Source: Flagellimonas okinawensis | GTDB taxonomy: Bacteria; Bacteroidota; Bacteroidia; Flavobacteriales; Flavobacteriaceae | Assembly: GCF_029194005.1 (NCBI RefSeq) | Contig: NZ_JARFVA010000002.1 | Span: 310,001 to 374,000, forward strand | Length of the DNA: 64,000 nucleotides | Direction of reading: 5' to 3' | Shown here: positions 38,318-47,099 of the stretch, one piece after another | Layout: every line of letters starts with the position of its first letter | Position numbering within the stretch: the first letter of the stretch is position 1 | Notes under the pieces: model-generated | What the model was told of the DNA's origin: nothing | Seen by the model: the letters and a program-made list of their open reading frames with translations, nothing else | The model's database searches: none | Translations under genes and position numbers: made by a program

Positions 38318-39352
38318 ATGAAGGCCTCTGTTTTCTGCTGCCTGCTCTTTTTTAGCACATTGCTTTCTGGACAATCCAAAGAGATTCCAGTTGTGAATCA
38401 AATTATTTTGGATGATTATGAAACAGGGATACTCCATAAGGTCTGGCTTGCTTTAGGAGAGGACGGGTTTAATCAACCCATAAAAATCCCGGTGATCATT
38501 GCAAAGGGAAACGATAATGGCAAAGTACTTGGGCTTACAGCGGCCATTCATGGCAACGAGCTCAATGGAATAAGGATTGTGCAACAAGTGATGAATTCCC
38601 TAAATGTATCAGAGTTAATAGGGACTGTAATCGCCATACCAGGATTAAACCCCCTTGCCATTGCCAGCAATCAGCGAGAGTTTTTAGACCTTCAAGATTT
38701 GAATCGATTATTTCCGGGAAAGGAAAACGGAAATCGCTCACAACAAATGGCATTTCAAATTGCCGAAAAGGTGATACCCCTTTTCGACTATCATGTGGAT
38801 TTGCACACAGCCAGTTTTGGTAGGGTCAACAGTTTGTACGGTCGGGGGAACATGGAAGACGAGGTGCTGGCAAACATGCTTCGTGCACTAGAACCGGATA
38901 TCATCGTTTCCAATAAGGGCAAGGCCAGTTTTGGGGAAGCAAGTGGTTTAACCATGCGTGCCTTTGCCATTGGTAAAGGTGTTAAGAGCATTACCGTGGA
39001 GTTTGGAGATCCCCAAGTGTATCAAGAAGAAATGATTAATCGCGGTATTGTTGGAATTGGGAACCTTTTAAAATGGCTTCAATTTATACCCGGTGCAATA
39101 GATTTGGCCGAACCTCAAAATGTTTGCTCCAAATCCTATTGGCTTTTCACCAAAAAGGGAGGGTATTTGGAAGTTTTTGTAGAGTTAAAGGAAAAGGTGG
39201 TCAAAGGTCAATCCATTGGGGTGCTCCGAGATTCCTTCGGCCAAATCGTTGAGGAGTATGTTGCTCCGGAAGATGGTATTGTTATAGGAAAAAGTACCAA
39301 TCCGGTAAATATTTCAGGAGGTCGCATTATTCATCTGGGAATATTGGAGTAG
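38318..39352 (+). CDS. succinylglutamate desuccinylase / aspartoacylase family protein
   Basis: 344 residues with an N-terminal signal peptide (MKASVFCCLLFFSTLLSGQS). The zinc site is HGNELNG (His and Glu) and DLHTASFG (third ligand). Relatives are M14-like deacylases of N-acyl amino acids; secretion suggests a periplasmic substrate. The C-terminal ~70 residues form a small beta domain resembling a lipoyl-like fold (VVKGQSIGVLRDSFGQIVEE). It lies four bases upstream of a DUF819 transporter-like gene, an apparent two-gene unit. Confidence 0.9.
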   Translation: MKASVFCCLLFFSTLLSGQSKEIPVVNQIILDDYETGILHKVWLALGEDGFNQPIKIPVIIAKGNDNGKVLGLTAAIHGNELNGIRIVQQVMNSLNVSELIGTVIAIPGLNPLAIASNQREFLDLQDLNRLFPGKENGNRSQQMAFQIAEKVIPLFDYHVDLHTASFGRVNSLYGRGNMEDEVLANMLRALEPDIIVSNKGKASFGEASGLTMRAFAIGKGVKSITVEFGDPQVYQEEMINRGIVGIGNLLKWLQFIPGAIDLAEPQNVCSKSYWLFTKKGGYLEVFVELKEKVVKGQSIGVLRDSFGQIVEEYVAPEDGIVIGKSTNPVNISGGRIIHLGILE

Positions 39353-39356
39353 GTAT

Positions 39357-40487
39357 ATGGAATGGACTCCTTGGCTTATTACTTGTTTCACTGTGGTCTG
39401 TGTGTACTTTTTGGACCGCTGGGAACAGAAATGGGTAAAATCTATTTTTGATTGGGTTCCAGCCATATTGTTTTCTTACATATTCCCTGCCATCATAAGC
39501 TATATCTTCGGGTTTGATTTTTCCCAATCCTATATTCATGCATTAAGCAGGGACTTTTTTATTCCATTGACCATAGTGGCCGTAATGGCGAGTTTGTCGC
39601 TGCACCAACTTAAATCGATAGGATACAAACCAATCGTGGTTTTTTTGGCGGGGTCATTTTTTATTGCCCTTTTTCCAGTGGTTTTTATCACTTTTTTTGA
39701 TGGCACCGAGCTGGTATCGGATACTTTATCGTCGAATGGATATTGGATGGGAATCCCACCAATTGTGGGCAGTTGGATTGGGGGTAGTACCAGTCAGTTG
39801 GTCTTGAAGGAACTGGTCAATTGCCCTGAAAATATTTTTCTTTCCGTATTGATCATGGACAACATTTTGGTCAATATTTGGACAATTCTCATGTTTCAGA
39901 CCATAAAAAGGAGCAATCTCCTGAATAAATCTTTGAGGATTTCCGATCAAGAGATTCCGGAACGGATCATTACCCAAAAGGGTAAATTGCTATCACCATG
40001 GGTAACCTTGATAGCTATGCTCCTTATAGTATTTATCGCAGAATCATTATTGGATGCTTTTGTGGTAAAAGTGGTGGTCCTGTCATTCGTCGGCTTGGCT
40101 TTTGGAAATTTTATTCCAAGATGGAACTTTCGATTTACCCTAAAGCTTGGAGGTATTTTGATTTTGGTGGTCATGTCGATTTTGGGACTAAAATTACAGT
40201 TTGACATGTTTGGTTTTGATGCCGGATTTTTTGGTTTTTTGTTGATATGGCTGGGTGGCCATTTTGTTTTTATGCTTCTTATTGCCAAGCTTTTGAACGT
40301 AAACATGGCGTGGGTGCCCATTGCGAGTATGGCCAATGTAGGGGGTATTGCCACAGCACCCGCTGTTACTGCTGCCTATCGCGGAAGTTGGATGCCCCAC
40401 GCTATAATCCTTGCCATTTTAAGTATGGCCACAGGCACGTTTTGGGGCATGTTGACCATTTATTTGTTGGAAAGATTAATGTTATGA
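39357..40487 (+). CDS. DUF819 family membrane protein
   Basis: 376 residues with about 10-11 hydrophobic segments. Typical DUF819 (YjcL-like) features are GIPPIVGSWIGGSTSQLVLKE in the first half and the repeated ASMANVGGIATAPAVTAAYRGSWMPHAI in the second half, suggesting an inverted-repeat transporter fold. Function is unknown in the family. It is translationally close to the aspartoacylase-like gene, so it might import or export the acyl amino acid or its product. Its stop abuts the stop of the next, convergent gene. Confidence 0.9.
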   Translation: MEWTPWLITCFTVVCVYFLDRWEQKWVKSIFDWVPAILFSYIFPAIISYIFGFDFSQSYIHALSRDFFIPLTIVAVMASLSLHQLKSIGYKPIVVFLAGSFFIALFPVVFITFFDGTELVSDTLSSNGYWMGIPPIVGSWIGGSTSQLVLKELVNCPENIFLSVLIMDNILVNIWTILMFQTIKRSNLLNKSLRISDQEIPERIITQKGKLLSPWVTLIAMLLIVFIAESLLDAFVVKVVVLSFVGLAFGNFIPRWNFRFTLKLGGILILVVMSILGLKLQFDMFGFDAGFFGFLLIWLGGHFVFMLLIAKLLNVNMAWVPIASMANVGGIATAPAVTAAYRGSWMPHAIILAILSMATGTFWGMLTIYLLERLML

Positions 40488-41090
40488 TCAATATCGGGAG
40501 CCGTCATGCTTTCCCTTTTCCCAACCAACTTCACCCAGATATTTCTCTGCACTTTCCACAGCCCCATCTTCAATATGGGTCCCCATGGAGTCGTTCCATC
40601 GGTTCAAATAACCAAAAAGGGAAATAACACCCATCATTTCTACGATTTCCCCATTGTCCCAATATTTGTGCAACTCTTTTTTAATATCAGAGTTAACGGT
40701 ATTGGGAACTTGGGAAGCAGCTAAGGCAAAGTCCAGCGCAGCCCTTTCAGCATCGGAAAATGCACTGTGGGTTCTATATTCCCATATGTTGTCCAATTGT
40801 TCCTGTTCAGCGCCATACCGTTCAGCGGCCCTAATGGCATGTGCTTGGCAGTATCTGCAGCCAGTGGCGTTGCTGCTTACCCAGGCTATCATTCTTTTTA
40901 ATGCCGAGGTAACTTTGCCCTCATTGGCCATTACAGCCACGTTAAGGTTAATAAATGCCTTGGATATGGACGGTCTATGTTGCATCGTGAGCACAGAGTT
41001 AGGACAAAACCCAAGTGTTTCGTTAAAGAATTCAGCTAGTTCTTTGGTTTCCAGGTCGTGATCGGGGGATAGGGGGTTTACTAAAGCCAT
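40488..41090 (-). CDS. carboxymuconolactone decarboxylase / AhpD-like peroxidase-related protein
   Basis: A 200-residue helical protein. The AhpD-type redox motif is CRYCQAHAIRAAERYG (CxxC followed by His), within MIAWVSSNATGCRYCQAH. The family reduces peroxides or peroxiredoxins. It is divergent from an OsmC gene 55 bases away, another peroxide-related fold, which suggests a shared oxidative-stress role. Confidence 0.9.
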   Translation of the reverse strand: MALVNPLSPDHDLETKELAEFFNETLGFCPNSVLTMQHRPSISKAFINLNVAVMANEGKVTSALKRMIAWVSSNATGCRYCQAHAIRAAERYGAEQEQLDNIWEYRTHSAFSDAERAALDFALAASQVPNTVNSDIKKELHKYWDNGEIVEMMGVISLFGYLNRWNDSMGTHIEDGAVESAEKYLGEVGWEKGKHDGSRY

Positions 41091-41108
41091 GGATGATATT
41101 TAATATTG

Positions 41109-41116
41109 TATTTTTG
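41109..41116 (+). promoter_or_regulatory. -7 promoter element before the OsmC gene
   Basis: TATTTTTG matches TAnnTTTG exactly, 29 bases before the OsmC ATG at 41146. Confidence 0.45.
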
Positions 41117-41145
41117 GACTCTACAAGTAACAAAAATTATACTTC

Positions 41146-41568
41146 ATGACAAATCACGTAACTACCAAATGGCTTGGTGAAATGGCTTTTGAGAGCAATA
41201 ACCCTTCTGGGCATACCGTAAGAATAGATGCTGGTGAAGAAAGCGGAGGTTCTGGGGCCGGACTTCGGCCAAAAGCCCTAATGTTATCTAGTTTGGCAGG
41301 TTGCTCAGGTCTAGATGTTGTGTCGCTTATCAAAAAAATGAAGTTGGAAGTGGAGGATTTTAAAATTGATACCATCGCCAATCTTACCGATGAGCATCCT
41401 AAATATTATGATTCCGTTGTAATCCAATATCATTTCACGGGTGCCAACTTAAATGAGGATAAACTGAAGAAAGCCGTAGACCTTTCTGTAGAAAAATATT
41501 GTGGTGTAATGGAAATGTTCAGAAAATTTGCCAAATTGGACATTAAGATTTTATATCACCACAAATAG
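41146..41568 (+). CDS. OsmC family protein
   Basis: 140 residues of the OsmC/Ohr/YhfA fold. The conserved cysteine is in LAGCSGLDVVSLIKKM, and the C-terminal half has VEKYCGVMEMFRKF with the second conserved cysteine. The spacing and the EESGGSGAGLRPKAL segment fit the YhfA-like branch rather than Ohr. It probably has thiol-dependent peroxide reduction activity; the natural substrate is unknown. Confidence 0.9.
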   Translation: MTNHVTTKWLGEMAFESNNPSGHTVRIDAGEESGGSGAGLRPKALMLSSLAGCSGLDVVSLIKKMKLEVEDFKIDTIANLTDEHPKYYDSVVIQYHFTGANLNEDKLKKAVDLSVEKYCGVMEMFRKFAKLDIKILYHHK

Positions 41569-41664
41569 GTGAGTATTTAGGACAATAACCCCTAGTTCCT
41601 TTTTTTAGTGGCACAGTTGTCATACAAACGGTGTACTACAACATAATCAACATAAAATTAAAAT

Positions 41665-42339
41665 ATGATGTGGTTAAAAAAGAATGGGTTATATGCACTG
41701 CTGGCAATATCTGTCGTCCTTGCGATTTTAGGGGTAAGTACAGCAAACTTTATTTTTAAATCGGGTACTGCCGGCATGGGGATACTTGTTATCCTATTGC
41801 TTAACACGGGATTAAAAAAGAGTGCAAAGGACACATGGTGGATTCTTGCAGCATTCTTATTCTCTATAATCGGAGATTGGTTCTTGTCCAACATGGACGG
41901 GGATAGCCTTATGTTCGTAAAAGGTATTGCGTTGTTCTTTTTGGCCCACGTCGGATATTTGATCTATGCTATATTGAACGGTCGAATAAAAGGGACGTTT
42001 ACCTCCATTTTATTGGCAGCTTATCTGGCTTTTTTCTTTTTAGTATTGTACCCCACCTTTACCGATGTTCCATTAATGGTAGCGTCTTTGGTGTATCTTC
42101 TCATTTCTTGCTTTTCTTTGGGAGCGGCCGTTGGGATGAAAGGCGACCTAACGGCAAAGCGAAGTTTTATTTTGGGCATAGTACTCATTATTTTTTCCGA
42201 TACCATCATCGCTTTTAAAGAATTCGTGGATTATCATACGTTCGATTTTCTCATCACTCCCACCTACTATCTTGCCCATATTTTTATCACTTTTTCGCTC
42301 ATCAAAAGATTTGAAAATAAAGTCCCGATAACAAAATAA
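41665..42339 (+). CDS. YhhN family protein (lysoplasmalogenase-like)
   Basis: 224 residues with about 8 TMs. The family segments GDWFLSNMDGDSLMFVKGIALFF and SDTIIAFKEF hold the conserved aspartates. Characterised animal homologues hydrolyse lysoplasmalogens; bacterial function is less clear. It sits 8 bases before recJ in the same direction. Confidence 0.88.
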   Translation: MMWLKKNGLYALLAISVVLAILGVSTANFIFKSGTAGMGILVILLLNTGLKKSAKDTWWILAAFLFSIIGDWFLSNMDGDSLMFVKGIALFFLAHVGYLIYAILNGRIKGTFTSILLAAYLAFFFLVLYPTFTDVPLMVASLVYLLISCFSLGAAVGMKGDLTAKRSFILGIVLIIFSDTIIAFKEFVDYHTFDFLITPTYYLAHIFITFSLIKRFENKVPITK

Positions 42340-42347
42340 CACCTACT

Positions 42348-44036
42348 ATGCGCTGGACCATTAAACCTAAACCTAATCAAGAAGACATAGATCAACTTTC
42401 CAAAGCTTTGGGGGTAGATGATTTGGTAGCCCAATTGTTGATACAACGGGGAATTACGAATTATGAGGAAGCCAAAACATTCTTCCGTCCAGAGTTTAAG
42501 CATCTGCACGACCCTTTCCTAATGAAAGACATGTACAAGGCCGTTGAGCGTATTGAACAAGCCATTACCAACCAAGAAAACATATTGGTTTATGGAGATT
42601 ACGATGTGGATGGTACTACTTCCGTTGCTTTGATGAGTTCCTATTTATTGGAAACTTACCCGAATGTAGCGACCTATATTCCCGATCGCTACTTGGAGGG
42701 TTACGGAGTTTCGTTCCAAGGAATCGATTTTGCCGCTGATAACAATGTCAGCCTTATGATTGCCTTGGATTGCGGCATCAAAGCCATTGACCAAATAAAA
42801 TATGCCAAGGAAAAGGGAATAGATGTAATCGTTTGCGACCACCACCGGCCGGGGAAAGACTTACCGGAAGCAGTGGCGATTTTGGACCCCAAACAAGAGG
42901 ATTGTGCATACCCATACAAAGAGCTTTGCGGATGTGGAGTTGGTTTTAAACTGATTCAGGCCCTTGCTTCAAAACGAGGTAAAACCATAGATGATTTGAT
43001 TCTTTATTTGGATTTAGTGGCCACGGCTATTGCGGCTGACATAGTTCCGATTACGGGAGAAAACCGTGTACTTGCTTATTATGGCTTGATGGTCATCAAT
43101 GAAAATTCAAGAACAGGAATCAAAGCATTGATTGATCAGACTAAGAAAAGAGAACTCACCATCACGGATGTGGTTTTTATTATCGCACCGCGAATCAATG
43201 CTGCTGGGCGAATGAAACATGGGCAGCATGCTGTCACATTGCTCACTGAAACCAATTTTGACCAAGCGAAACAATTTGCTGCAGAAATTGAATTGTTCAA
43301 TACCGAGCGAAGAAGTTTGGATCAAGAAATCACGCAAGAAGCTTTGGTGCAAATCCAAGAAAACCAAGAAGAGGAAAATTTCACCTCGGTGGTCTACAAC
43401 GAAAATTGGCACAAGGGAGTTATTGGTATTGTGGCATCACGATTAACCGAAACCTACTATCGCCCTACCTTGGTCTTCACCAAAAGCGGGAATAAATTGG
43501 CAGCTTCGGCCCGATCCGTAAAAGGGTTTGATATCTACAATGCCCTTGAAGGCTGTTCCGATTGTTTAGAGCAGTTTGGAGGGCACATGTACGCGGCAGG
43601 CCTTACGTTGTTGGAAGATCAGTACCAAGCCTTTAAACACCAGTTTGAGAAAGTAGTGTCGGAAACTATCGACCCCAAATTATTGCAGCCCGAAATTTCT
43701 GTGGACACCAAAATCTCTATGCATCAGATTACTCCAAAACTAATGCGGATTTTGAAGCAATTTGCACCTTTTGGTCCTGGCAACATGACCCCGGTTTTTA
43801 TGGCAGAAGGATTAAAGGATACAGGGTATGCCCGAGGTGTTGGCGAGGGTGAAAAACATTTAAAATGTAGTTTGTATCAACCAGGGTCCAATCCCATCGG
43901 AGGCATTGGGTTTAATTTAGGGGACAAATTGGATATAGTTAAGGGCATAAAACCTTTCGATGCCGTATTTTCGTTGGACGAAAATGAATGGAACGGAACC
44001 GTTAGCCTTCAACTAAAACTAAGAGATATTCGCTAG
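42348..44036 (+). CDS. recJ: single-stranded-DNA-specific 5'-3' exonuclease RecJ
   Basis: 562 residues of the DHH phosphoesterase superfamily. Motif I is VYGDYDVDGTTS, motif II has ALDCGIKA, motif III is DHHRPGKDLP, and the DHHA1 region has SARSVKGFDIYNAL with GGHMYAAGLTL. The C-terminal OB-like region follows. Its role is recombination repair and mismatch repair resection. It is followed six bases later by an MFS transporter gene. Confidence 0.96.
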   Translation: MRWTIKPKPNQEDIDQLSKALGVDDLVAQLLIQRGITNYEEAKTFFRPEFKHLHDPFLMKDMYKAVERIEQAITNQENILVYGDYDVDGTTSVALMSSYLLETYPNVATYIPDRYLEGYGVSFQGIDFAADNNVSLMIALDCGIKAIDQIKYAKEKGIDVIVCDHHRPGKDLPEAVAILDPKQEDCAYPYKELCGCGVGFKLIQALASKRGKTIDDLILYLDLVATAIAADIVPITGENRVLAYYGLMVINENSRTGIKALIDQTKKRELTITDVVFIIAPRINAAGRMKHGQHAVTLLTETNFDQAKQFAAEIELFNTERRSLDQEITQEALVQIQENQEEENFTSVVYNENWHKGVIGIVASRLTETYYRPTLVFTKSGNKLAASARSVKGFDIYNALEGCSDCLEQFGGHMYAAGLTLLEDQYQAFKHQFEKVVSETIDPKLLQPEISVDTKISMHQITPKLMRILKQFAPFGPGNMTPVFMAEGLKDTGYARGVGEGEKHLKCSLYQPGSNPIGGIGFNLGDKLDIVKGIKPFDAVFSLDENEWNGTVSLQLKLRDIR

Positions 44037-44042
44037 CTATTT

Positions 44043-45302
44043 ATGGACCCCTACGCAGCACTTCGCTATAAAGAATTCAATATATTTTTATTGGTGCGTT
44101 TTGCCATGGTTTTTGCATGGTCCATGCAATTTATTGTGATTGAATGGCAAGTATATTCCTTGACCAAAGACCCGCTTTCGCTAGGTATTATTGGATTGAT
44201 GGAGGTGATTCCTGCGGTGAGTATGGCCCTTTTTGCCGGACATATTGTTGATCAACGGGAAAAGCGAAACCTTTTGATTACCTGTATTGCGGGGTTCTCC
44301 GTGATCAGTCTTGGGTTGTTCTTGCTGAGCTGGCCCGGGCTTGAAGAATCATGGGAGTCCAAAACCATACTTTATTCCATTTATGCTTTGGTGTTTTTAG
44401 GTGGTTTTGTACGTTCCTTTTTAGGGCCTACCATATTCTCATTGATTGCTTTGATCGTTCCCAAAAAGATATATCCGAATGCCGCTACGTGGAGCAGTTC
44501 CACTTGGCAATTGGCATCGGTTTTGGGTCCAGCGTTGGCAGGATTCTCCATTAGTTGGATTGGAGTCCATTGGAGTATGTGCGTTATTTTCGGTTTCTCT
44601 TTGTTCGCCCTGATTTTCCTGTTCCAGATTCCTAGAAAACCCATTATGAACCCAAAAATTGGTGAGCCCGTTTTTCAAAGTTTGAAGGATGGACTCAAAT
44701 TTGTTTTTGGTAACAAGGCTATTTTTGGAGCCTTGACTTTGGATATGATTGCTGTGCTATTTGGTGGTGCCGTGGCACTTTTGCCCGTGTATGCCCAGGA
44801 CATTTTACATGTGGGTTCCGAAGGTTTCGGGATTTTACGGGCGGCCCCTGCAGTTGGGGCTTCCATTACCATGTTGGGATCTACAAGATTTCCCTTGCAT
44901 AAAAATGCGGGTAAAAAATTATTGATGGCAGTGTTCGCCTTCGGCGTATGTATTATCGTGTTTGGATTGTCGGAACTGTTCTGGCTATCCGTAATAGCCT
45001 TGTTCTTGAGTGGGGCGGTCGATGGGGTTTCCATGATCATACGCCAGACCATCTTGCAATTGAAAACACCGGATAATATGCGCGGAAGGGTAGCATCAGT
45101 GAACTCTATGTTTGTAGGATCGTCCAACGAATTAGGTGCTTTTGAAAGTGGATTGGCAGCCAAATTATTGGGAACGGTAACCGCAGTGGTTTTCGGTGGA
45201 TGCATGACGCTATTGACAGCGGGTACAACGGCCATTGTTTCGCCGAGCTTCAGACGATTGGACCTTCAAAAAGACATTGATGAACATGAAAAGGAAGATT
45301 AA
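44043..45302 (+). CDS. MFS transporter, EntS-like
   Basis: 419 residues with about 12 TMs. It has the MFS signature between TM2 and TM3 (GHIVDQREKRNLLI) and the second-half counterpart MIIRQTILQLKTPDNMRGRV. This DUF894/EntS-like branch includes siderophore and drug exporters; nothing nearby indicates the substrate. The stop codon overlaps the lpxH stop on the other strand by three bases. Confidence 0.9.
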   Translation: MDPYAALRYKEFNIFLLVRFAMVFAWSMQFIVIEWQVYSLTKDPLSLGIIGLMEVIPAVSMALFAGHIVDQREKRNLLITCIAGFSVISLGLFLLSWPGLEESWESKTILYSIYALVFLGGFVRSFLGPTIFSLIALIVPKKIYPNAATWSSSTWQLASVLGPALAGFSISWIGVHWSMCVIFGFSLFALIFLFQIPRKPIMNPKIGEPVFQSLKDGLKFVFGNKAIFGALTLDMIAVLFGGAVALLPVYAQDILHVGSEGFGILRAAPAVGASITMLGSTRFPLHKNAGKKLLMAVFAFGVCIIVFGLSELFWLSVIALFLSGAVDGVSMIIRQTILQLKTPDNMRGRVASVNSMFVGSSNELGAFESGLAAKLLGTVTAVVFGGCMTLLTAGTTAIVSPSFRRLDLQKDIDEHEKED

Positions 45303-46066
45303 TCCTCTAGTTTTTCCAAAATCAATTTTTCTCCATCAAAAACGGCATAGGTAAAATAGGAAATCCAATCTCCTAAATTGGTGTAAGTCGATTTTTCATT
45401 GAGTTTGATTTCCATGGGCAGGTGTCGGTGGCCAAAAATAAAATGGTCATAGTGCTGTTGCTCCAACTTGCGCTTGGCATATAAAATCAACCATTCTTTA
45501 TCTTCTCCTAAAAATGTAGCATCAGCATCTCCGGAAATAACCTTGTTGTTCACGGACAAATGCTGTCCCAAACGTACTCCCAAATCGGGGTGCAACCATT
45601 TAAAAAGCCATTTGGCCACGGGATTGGTAAATACCTTTTTCATTCGTTTGAAGCCTTTGTCGTGTGGACCTAATCCATCACCATGACCGATAAAAAACGA
45701 AGTGTCGTTGATGAGATACTGCTGAGGTTTGTGGTACACGGGAATATTGAGCTCTTCCTCAAAATAACCGTTCATCCAAAGATCGTGATTGCCCACAAAA
45801 TAGGTAATGGGAATGCCCATGTCCGATAGTTCGGCCAGCTTTCCAAGAGTTCGCGTAAAACCTTTGGGAACCACTGTTTTGTATTCGAACCAAAAGTCAA
45901 AAAGGTCTCCCATTAAAAAAATGGCAGCGGCATCGTCCTTTATGGAATCGAGCCAGGCCACAAATTTTTTCTCACGGGGCAAACTGTCCTTTCGGGTAGG
46001 TGCCCCGAGGTGGTTATCGCTCGCGAAATAGACTTTTTTGCCTTTAGGCAGGGCAATGTTCTTCAT
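45299..46066 (-). CDS. lpxH: UDP-2,3-diacylglucosamine diphosphatase
   Basis: 255 residues of the calcineurin-like metallophosphoesterase fold: DNHLGAP, MGDLFDFWFEY, GNHDLW, GHGDGLGPHD and FGHRHLP supply the two-metal site. It removes UMP to make lipid X in lipid A synthesis. The sequence is the LpxH-like type common in Bacteroidota; assignment as lpxH is from family resemblance. A 30-codon membrane ORF ends at the base next to its start codon. Confidence 0.88.
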   Translation of the reverse strand: MKNIALPKGKKVYFASDNHLGAPTRKDSLPREKKFVAWLDSIKDDAAAIFLMGDLFDFWFEYKTVVPKGFTRTLGKLAELSDMGIPITYFVGNHDLWMNGYFEEELNIPVYHKPQQYLINDTSFFIGHGDGLGPHDKGFKRMKKVFTNPVAKWLFKWLHPDLGVRLGQHLSVNNKVISGDADATFLGEDKEWLILYAKRKLEQQHYDHFIFGHRHLPMEIKLNEKSTYTNLGDWISYFTYAVFDGEKLILEKLED

Positions 46067-46159
46067 TTATTTTTTGTAACGTCGATTGCTTCGTATTCTG
46101 TTGACCACATATACCACGATTACGAAAAGGGCCAATATGGGGAAAATCAAATCATTCAT
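46067..46159 (-). CDS. possible 30-residue single-TM membrane protein
   Basis: A short ORF beginning MNDLIFPILALFVIVVYVVN and ending with a basic tail (RIRSNRRYKK). It forms one TM helix with positive residues on the predicted cytoplasmic side. The stop codon directly abuts the lpxH ATG, the arrangement of a translated upstream partner. Small one-TM proteins of this style are common in flavobacteria as far as I recall. Expression is not shown, and it could be chance. Confidence 0.5.
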   Translation of the reverse strand: MNDLIFPILALFVIVVYVVNRIRSNRRYKK

Positions 46160-46194
46160 TTGTAAACTTTTTTAATTCTTCTCTCGTTTTAAAC

Positions 46195-46269
46195 CGTCAT
46201 GCTGAACTTGATTCAGCATCTCACAACTTATTCTTTTTAATGAGACCCTGAAACTAGTTCAGGGTGACG
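46195..46269. repeat. REP-like double-hairpin intergenic element
   Basis: Two 29-base arms (46195-46223 and 46241-46269) form an imperfect inverted repeat bounded by CGTCA / TGACG. Each arm is itself a hairpin: GCTGAA / TTCAGC on the left and CCCTGAA / TTCAGGG on the right. This is the layout of REP/BIME-like dispersed palindromes. Only one copy is seen in this window. It lies between the enoyl-CoA hydratase stop and the small ORF before lpxH. Confidence 0.75.
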
Positions 46270-46297
46270 CGTAATTTTAAAATTAGAGAGCATACAA

Positions 46298-47065
46298 CTA
46301 TTTTTTAAACTTTTCCAATGCTTTTTTAGTGTTCGGCGACAGTGCCAATCGTCCTGATGCTTCGGCACGTTCCAATAATAGGTCGTCCCAATGCCCGGTT
46401 CCTTCCCAAAGGACCTTTTTCATTTCAGCTAAAGCTTCGGGATTATAGGTCGCCAGTTTTTGCAGGTGAATGTCCAGTTCCTGGTCCATTTCGGAAATGG
46501 AATCGTACACCTTGGCGTAGAGGCCTTGTTCTTTGGCCCAATACGCGTTTTTCCATTCTGTGGGATATAAAGTGAGCTCGGCGAGAGCAGCTTTCCCCAT
46601 TTTACGTTCCACTGCGGGAGCGATTACAAACGGCCCAATTCCTATGGAAATCTCGGATAGTTTGATGGCTGCCTGCTCGGTGGCATGAACATAATCGCAG
46701 GCTGAGGCCAATCCGACCCCGCCACCGACGGTCTTGCCTTGAACCCGACCAATGATTGGTTTGGGACATTTGCGCATGGCATTGATTACATTGGCGAAGC
46801 CGCTGAAAAACTGTTTGCCTTCTTCCAAATTGGAAACGGCAACCAATTCATCAAAAGAAGCTCCTGCACAAAAGGCTCTTTCCCCTTCGGATTTCAAAAC
46901 AATTACCGAAACCTCATCGTTTGCTCCAAGTTTGTCAAATTCTGTTGCCAATCTTGCCAAAAGTTCGGACACAAAGGAGTTGCTTGCTGGATGACCGAAT
47001 TCTATCGTGGCAATCCTGTTTTCTATGTGGGTGTATAAACTTCCGTTGGTTCTATCCGTTGTCAT
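46298..47065 (-). CDS. enoyl-CoA hydratase/isomerase family protein
   Basis: A 255-residue crotonase-fold protein. The oxyanion-hole segments are ERAFCAGASFDEL and VGGGVGLASACDYVHA. The second catalytic glutamate position of classical hydratases appears as SEISIGIGPFVIAP, with the usual glycine-proline turn altered, so exact activity (hydratase, isomerase or other) is open. It is 34 bases downstream of the MATE gene, in the same direction. Confidence 0.88.
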   Translation of the reverse strand: MTTDRTNGSLYTHIENRIATIEFGHPASNSFVSELLARLATEFDKLGANDEVSVIVLKSEGERAFCAGASFDELVAVSNLEEGKQFFSGFANVINAMRKCPKPIIGRVQGKTVGGGVGLASACDYVHATEQAAIKLSEISIGIGPFVIAPAVERKMGKAALAELTLYPTEWKNAYWAKEQGLYAKVYDSISEMDQELDIHLQKLATYNPEALAEMKKVLWEGTGHWDDLLLERAEASGRLALSPNTKKALEKFKK

Positions 47066-47099
47066 TCAAATTGATTATCAGATGTCTTTGAGCACTAAA

